Part shown: one piece after another, positions 53,501 to 61,708 of the stretch
How the letters are laid out: each line of letters opens with the position of its first letter
Numbering within the stretch: position 1 is the stretch's first letter
Origin: Leptasterias polaris
Taxonomy: Eukaryota; Echinodermata; Asteroidea; Forcipulatida; Asteriidae
Direction of reading: 5' to 3'
NCBI GenBank assembly: GCA_037783415.1
Contig: JAZGTN010000094.1
Location: forward strand, 3,348,001-3,412,000
DNA length: 64,000 bases
Notes under the pieces: model-generated
Database searches by the model: none
Told to the model about the DNA's origin: nothing
Seen by the model: only the letters and a program-made list of their open reading frames with translations
Position numbers and translations under genes: made by a program

Positions 53501-56500
53501 AAACCTTATCCTTCCTCTTCTCAAATTTGATTTAAAAAAACTTCAAGACAAATTAAAAAAACCTAACACTCTAGTTTCTCTTAACACTCTAATTTATCTT
53601 GTTTAGCTGCTGAAAATCTGATCTAGGACACGAAAACAAAATAATTAACTTGGTTTTCCCAAACTATGTGTGGATTTGTTCTCGAAAGTCAAGACTATTA
53701 ATAACATCACCAACCAATAATTGAGGCTAGTTTAACCCTACAACAAAAAAGGGAGGCACTGATAAAATTGAAACAAACAATAACAAACAAATGTTCTTGT
53801 ACCTTTTACACACACAAAAACAAATTGTTTATAAACAAAATGTAGTACCCATCGCTGATAAGAGATTGCAGATTCACTATAAAGCAACAATGATCATGTC
53901 TTTTGACATGTCACGATCAACAGCTGTCTGGCTGCCTATAATGGCTGGCCGGCCGACTGCCCTGAATTTTGAACTAAGCTTTCACACAATTGAATACGAG
54001 TATAGAATTTAGCCTGCACAATTCCAAGCCACGAGCAGTATGCAGTAATGCTCCAGAAACAGAACTGATACTTGTACGGTGTAGGTGCAGGCCTGATAAA
54101 TGTGTACACTACACCCTCAACTGATGCAATTGCCCGCATGGCCCCTGGTCATTGCCTTGGTGCCCCTTGATTTGTTCCAGAAGAAGTGTACATTTCCCTT
54201 ATAGAGGTGCCTTTTCCTTAAGAAAAATGCCTTGCCCTTTATACAAGTGCGAAATGAACATGCCTGGGCAGGTGTACGTGTTGGAATGTCCTTTTAACAA
54301 AGCCTTACCGGAAAACTTATTATGATCTGCAATACAAATCATGGCAACATTTGAAAATTGAATTTTGCACTTCTTTGGAGCAGAAAATCATTGTCTCTAT
54401 TGTAATTGACAAAGTTGATCAATCAAAAGCAACAGGAAACTGATTTGAGGGCAAAGAAGAAATTATCAAAGGGAAAGATGCATCAAACAAATCTGGGTCA
54501 TGTACATTGTACAGAACAAAACAAGCCAGTTGAAAGTTAATGGTTGTTATTAGGAAGTTGATACGCAATTAACACACGCTACCTATTTCGGACCAAAACA
54601 AACAACATGTTCACTGAGTCAACAGCAAAACCCCAAACTGCAGTATCTGTGGTGCTTATCATTGTTATCTTGTCATCGTTAAACTTGACTTGGAGCTCTT
54701 CCAACTACTGTAGTCTAAACAGTTTTTGAAAGTTGATATTAAAGGATCCTGCACAGACATTTTCATTCAACTGTAAGATTTTATGCTTTCATCCATTTAC
54801 CAAGCAGCTGTGCAGATACTTTGTTCCTACTCTGTTACTATTATAAACATTTATGATGCCATGAATCACACATCAAGAATAAATGCCACTTACCATCCAA
54901 CCTTTAGGCGGGACAACTTTGCACATTCCACTGGGAGCCACCTGGGCTGATATTGAGGTGATGTACGCTATGGGGTCCTTCCACTCCTCCTGACTCGGGA
55001 AAAACACAGGTGCATTATGGGAAGCGGCAGTAGTACTGATAACGGGGCCTGCGACACATGCATGGGAGGGCGCTTTTCGGTGCCCAGTTACCTTACTGTG
55101 GCATACACAGGCCGAGGTAGATTTGGTAGGTCGTTGTTTGTTCTTCGCACGCAGCAGTTTGTTCTTCGATCCTGGTGGACGTCCTCTGCCTCTCTTGACG
55201 GAGACCAGCACTTGAGCCTTGATTTCAGGGTCTGTTGGGATGGGTTTGAGGGGTAGAGGAGCTGGACCGTCTAAGGGAAGCATCTCCAAAGTGTTGTTGT
55301 TTATGATGTGATTGTTGACATGTTTGTGTTTACTATTCAGCGTGATAGAATTAACGGTTGCCCGCACGTGGTTGCGTAATTTCTTCTGGAGGCACTGTTT
55401 GCTGTTCCGCAAGAGCTTCAAGGAAGGCTTCTCAGTCATGTCATGCAGCCTGCGTCGTTTAAAGTCAGCGTTCCCCGGAAAGATCCCATCCACTGTAATG
55501 ATCTTGCGCTTGTTCCGTAGCATAGGCGGCTCAAACGTGGTGCTGTCGTCCGCTGGTTTGGCTACTTTCTTCCGGCCGGGAAGCCTGTTCGGATTTGCCT
55601 TGTGCGACTTCTTAATTTTTGCATAATTATTATTATTCAGCGTGCGCACAGCTTTGGATTTGAGTTCCGCAATGTCCGGGCACTTCCTGCTCTTGCCGTT
55701 CCTGAGGACCGGCTTCAGGAGGGCGCAGTTCTTCTCTCGCACTACTTTGTTGGAGGTAGATGATGATGATAGTTTTTGGTTTGGTCTACCCAGAAGGGCA
55801 CCTGTCGGGGTGCACGGCGTCCCTGCAGCTTTGTGTTTACTGGTCTTAGTGTTCTTGGACTTGGTGCTGTCCACATTGCTGACTGGCTCAATCGGGGTGA
55901 GGGGTGGGGGATAGCGACACCTCGGTATGGCGGCGATGGGAGGGGGTATTGGAGATAAACATGGAGGTAAATGTGGATTGCCGTTAACATCAGTGGAGAG
56001 TGGAATGGATGATTTGTTGGATGAAGCTACATTCTTTCTTCTCCTTATTGCCTGAAATAAAGACACAATTAAAGCATAGATAAGCATCTCAACACTTCTC
56101 AAAAAGCTCATAATTGGTCAGATTTAAACGTCTACTCATTAGTCAAAATCCTTCAAAGTGTTCGCAATATGTATGTAGAAATAGATCAAATGAGGTTTTT
56201 TTGACACTAGCCTTTAGTGTACAATCCCCTTTTATATTCCTAGCTTTTCCTGGAAACCTTTGCTCGTTACTTTCCATTCACCTGTTTTATCTTGTTTTGT
56301 TACTTGAAAACACTTTGTACATGTACATCAAATACATCTGTACACACAGAAGCACTGCTCATTCATTGTGCGCACATGGGGGTGCATGCGCTGGTTGATA
56401 GGACTTCTGACCTTTGAACCTTTTCAGGTGGATAACATCATTTCTGTTTAGGGGGGGGACACCATGTGCTGTTTTTAGACCATCATAACCTTCAGATGCA

Positions 56501-59500
56501 CTCTATCTACACCTGTTTTTGTGCATTTCAATCGCATGTGTAAAATTCAAGATACAACTTGTCAAATTTTGCGGGCGGTGTGAGGAGTTACAGGCAAGGA
56601 GATTGCATGTGAATTGAAGGCAGGGCGGTTGCCAGGCAGTTTGAGGCCTAAAGGGTTAACTGGCAGAACAGTGCCGAAACAAGAGTTCAAACTTTTTGCT
56701 TTTTAAGCTAAATCTTCTCTTTATATAAATTTCGACAAAATGTTGAGATGTCCTACTAGGGAAACCAATCACAAGGAATGCCTATTACATGGCATTTCCA
56801 CTGGTAACTTGGTTGTGTCCAACATGATTTTTCAACAACATTGCTTGGGATTTAACATTACAAGGATGTACAAATATTTTTGTGCACAGCCACGATCATG
56901 GGTACACATTTTTTCCGTGTCCATTTTATGAACAACAGTTTGAAAAACCACTGGTAGCAGTTATCTCAATGTTATTTATATATCAATTAGCAATCGCTGT
57001 GTCAATGATGAATAAAAAGTGCTTGAGTTTGTCGAATACAAGATCTGCAAAGAGTTACTCAATATTTATATGTTGTTCATTTGGTGACTTTGTAACAAAA
57101 AGTGTACCCATGATTGTGGCTGTGCACTTTTGTAACCTCAGCTTATAAGTCATTTCTATAATCAGCAGTTTCAATGAGAATGCTGATTGAGGTGTATTGT
57201 GGTGGTTGTGTCTGTCTATCAATGAGGGAATAGTTTTGAATAATTTCTTGCCATTAGGAGTCAGGGTTTTTTCCTTTATTACGGCATCTATTTGTCATTC
57301 TCTATTCACACTGTAACCATGGCAAAAGATAGTACTTGTTCAAATTAAATAATCAATCAATGATCAGGCATTTGTAGAGCGTCACAGAACAATTTAAACA
57401 AAAGAGTCCACAGAATTTCATGTGGAGATGATAAGTGCAATGGACTAAAATGTAACAGATTCGTAGAGATGAGTCTTAAAGCTGGCTTTTGAAGATCTGT
57501 AAGGAGTCAAGTGTACTGAGGTGATAGGGGAGATCATTCCATAGCTTTGATGCAAAAGAGAGAAAGCTTCTATCACCTGATGAAGAATGAGATCTGGGAA
57601 TGTTCGACAGGAGTTTGAGAAACAAAAAATTACCTTCTTGGTTGCCTCTATCCGAGACCTGGAGAGGTTGGGATAGTCCGAGGCGCCAGACGGCAAGGGC
57701 TCTATTCCAGGAATGTGAAAGTTATTTTCTGCAAACTTGTTGCTCTTTTCAGTACATTTGGGTTCGCTGTCCGTACTGCTTGTTTCGTTACTCTTGGCTC
57801 GCCGTTCCTTGGCAACCTCAAAGAAGTTCAGGTGTGCAGGTAGTGCTGGTGTGCCTTAAAAAAGAAAATAATAAAATGAGAAGCACATTTTATGCAAACT
57901 TTAGATTTCACAGAACTTGGGGAGCAGGAATATTAGTTTTATCATTTTCATGTGAAACTAAAGCTTGGTAAAAACCATCATTCAAGGAAACACAAATCAC
58001 ATTAACAAGTATCACTATGACTCTAGTAATAAGAACAAGAATTTTAAGAGTTGATTGTATTAAGAATTTTGATTCAACATAATTAAGCAAGTACAATCAC
58101 AGCGATGTTTCAAAATATATGTACAAGTCAAAAAGGTGTGGTTGGGGCAGAGGCTTTATTTGGACAACCTGCCTTTTTCAGGGATGTGATAGGCTGGTGA
58201 AAAAAAAAAATGAACTCTGAGCACAAAGCGCGAATGCTTGCGAGCTCAAAAACTTGCCAGCACGAAGCCCACTAATATTATTTATCTTTGGTTTTAAAAT
58301 CCCTAATCTGCAATCTTGGGCGTTATGTATGGTTTTATCTTCACTTTATATGAATTTGATCTTAAGTAAACAAATAAAATAAATATATTTTGTTTTTTTT
58401 GGGGGGCATCAAAAACGGATTTCTTTTTTTGGGGGGCAAACAAAACGGATTTCCGGTTAAAAATGGAGAAATCACATCCCTGCATTTTATTTCCACCTTC
58501 ATACCTCTGAGACACAGGAATGTTAGGAAGTCTTCAGTGTTTGGGCAAAAATCAAACAGCATTCCCTTGTTGCTGCTGCCGCTGCTGCTGCTTCCGCTGT
58601 TACCCATGCTGCTGTGCAGACCGCTCTTGGAAGGCGTGGTGCTCGGACTGCAGGGAAGCGACTGGGCAAACTTCCGTTGCGCTCTTAAGCGGGCCCTGCG
58701 ATATGGTAAGATTTACAGAACATAAGAAAAGTAAAAAAATCAATGGTCCATGAAGCCAAAACCAAGAGCCAAACTAATAAGGTGCTTCATGGCCAAATTC
58801 AATTTTATAATGTACGCATTTCCCGATAAATAACTTGTTAAAGTGGAAAGAAAATTAAAAGTCTGTAACCTCAGGTTAAAATGGTGTAAAATGCCAACTG
58901 TGTTTAATACTCTTTCAGAGCAAAATTTGTCAACATCCAGAAACATCCAATAATGTCACTTTGCAAATACATGGCTCTGTACATTTTTACGCAGGGAATT
59001 TTCAGTTCATTCCTGACTTACCATGATATTCAATCAAAACAGCATTGAATTTTACCTTTTGACTGACAAAAATAAGTTCTTCCTTGGAATGTACAGACCC
59101 ATTTGTTGTTGACACCCAGTGACGTCATGTTTCAAATGTCACTCTGCCAGACTATCAAATACAATGGCATTTTACACCATTTTAACGTGAGGTTACAGAC
59201 TTGTAATTTTTTTTGCCAGATTCGTATGGACTTTATCTATTGGAAAATTAGTACATCACAAAACTTAATTTGACCGTGGAGCCCCCTATTTAATAAGGTG
59301 GTACAAGGTACATCTGGGCCCAATTTCATGGCTCTGCTTACTGCCAAATTCTGCGCTTGCAATCACCATTCTCCGCTTACCGAGCAAGCGCCAAATTTCT
59401 GCGCTAGCTGTGTAAGCATAGAATGCCTAGTAATGTGGACTACGCACGCGCACAAGCAAAAACTCCCTGCTAACCCGCAAAATACGCTTGACGTAAGCGC

Positions 59501-61557
59501 GGAATTCCCTGTTTCCGTAAGCGCCGATTCTTTGCTTACGGTAAGCAGAGCCATGAAATTGGGCCCTGTACAAATGAAAGACAAGGTACTACAACTTTCA
59601 AAAAAAAATTAGAGAAAATTGTGTAGACAATGAAGTAGTGATATTATACAATATTTTGTACACATGTAATATTGGATGATGTCATCTGGGCCAAATTTCA
59701 TAGAGCTGCTTTAAGCACAAAAAGTAGCAGAGCACCTTAAAATTATGCTTACCAGAATAAGGTTACCAGCCAAACTACCATGTCACAACATGTACAATTT
59801 GCGACTGGTATCCTGCTCATTTCTGCTTAGCCAAAATTTGTTAAGCAATATTGTCTGCTTAAATAGCTCTATGAAATTTTGGATATATATTGACAAATGT
59901 TGTGATGGAAAGGTATCAAATACAAGGCATTTTACACCATTTTAATGTGAGGTTAGGAACTTTTAATTTTTCCCCACTGACATGAGGACTCTATCTATTG
60001 GAAAATGAGTGCATCGCAAAATTGAATTGCTCATTTCCCTTCCTCTTTTAAAAGCAACAACAACCGCATGGTTTAATTATGATGAATATTAATAAGCAGT
60101 GCTAAATATTTATGTGTCTCCCGATGAACAAAAGAATGACGTTCAATGCACACTAAAAGTCCATTCAGTCTCTCCAATTATGACTTGTGATAATGCAATG
60201 TCTCAGGCAAACAGCAGTATCAAATGTGTCTGTGCAAGAACACCATTGACAATCATGTATTACACGTGTGTACATCAAGCTGTGCAATGCGTGTGCATTT
60301 ACAGTGTACTGTGTACTGCGGAATGGCAATTTAGTTTGGCTTAATTTCACTAGAAAAACAAGTGGGCCGTGTGGACGCTTGTGTGCTTTTAATAAGCAAC
60401 TCTCAATCTGGCACCCTTTAAAACAGCACGTGAGCTGAGGAGATTTAAACGATCGCGGGCAAAGTACAGTGATGTAGGCTCTCTATCTTTAACTTCTTAG
60501 TAGATAACCGAACGGAAAGTTATATCAGACTAGTTCAGAAGAAGGTCTGCGTATGAATGAACGCCGACCTGAAGTGTCTTCAATGGATTGATTAAGCACA
60601 CAACTGCATTATTGGGCCAAACCTTAGGGGAAATATATCCACCTACACAGTGTGTACATTTGTATAGAGCGTGCATAGAGCAAGGCAAAGAGAGAGTATC
60701 GACAAACATCGAGAAAGATTGTCATTAGAACATATGGGCTGATGCACTTTATAGATGTTGCTCGCAAAATCACATGTTGATAAAAAAGAGCCTGGGTTGG
60801 CTGGCACAATGTGTCTGTACGGAATGCTACATTTTGTTGAGTGAGCTTGTGTGAAATTTATCACTTTTCAACTTGGGAGTTTAAATGAGGGGGGGGGGGG
60901 GGGGAGTACATCTCAAAATCCTCTGGGCAATTTTATGGTGACTGGCATTAAACTGACAACAGGTACATGTATCTGAAAACTGCTTTTCTCAAATGTTCAT
61001 TTGCATGTTGAAATATGTTACTACATGAACATGTATCAATAATGTTAACATATTCAGTCCAGAAAATCACTATGCTAAGGGAGTTTAGTTGGCTGCACCC
61101 TGTAGGGGCACGAGGCAGTTTTCCCTAGTAAAGGGCACCTCTACATGTATGAGGAAAATGAAAATTTCTACTGGAACATTTCAAGGGGCACCAAGGGCCA
61201 TGGAGGCAATTGCTTCCATTGCCTCTTTGAAGTGTCAGGCCTGGAGATTTGATATTTATAATTGATGTTGCATAAAGTGAAAATGACAACAATTTTGGCA
61301 AGAAATCTTACTTTGTTGGTTTAGGACACCCAGACCCAAAGTCCTTCTCTGCCAAGAGCTTGAGACTTGCCAGCTCCTTGGCACTTTTTCTTCCTCTCTT
61401 GGCCCTTAACCCTTTTCTCAACAGCTCCTGTGAGGCTTGAGTACCCTGTATCGAACCGATCATCTCTTTGCACATGCCCGTCTCACTCTGTTTGTATGTA
61501 GTTAATTGCTGCTGCTGTTGTTGCTGCTGCTGCTGTTGTTGCTGCTGCTGCTGTTGT

Positions 61558-61589
<32 letters not shown>

Positions 61590-61596
61590 CTGTTGT

Positions 61597-61628
<32 letters not shown>

Positions 61629-61653
61629 CTGTTGTTGCTGCTGTTGTTGCTGC

Positions 61654-61708
<55 letters not shown>

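Larger units (their letters stand above)
49543..54893 (-). other. JARID2: JARID2 intron between JmjN and ARID exons
   Basis: 5.35 kb. It contains a tRNA-like SINE (49764-49880), the 705-bp element (51124-51828), two adjacent TTAA-type foldbacks (52168-52922) and a fragment of the 'ggtgccccttgatttgttcc' repeat near 54130-54240. Apart from these I see no conserved coding exon. Confidence 0.7.

Noticed and set aside
55017..55914. Plus-strand ORFs of 79-104 codons opposite the large JARID2 exon
   Set aside because: Antisense shadows of a GC-richer coding exon.
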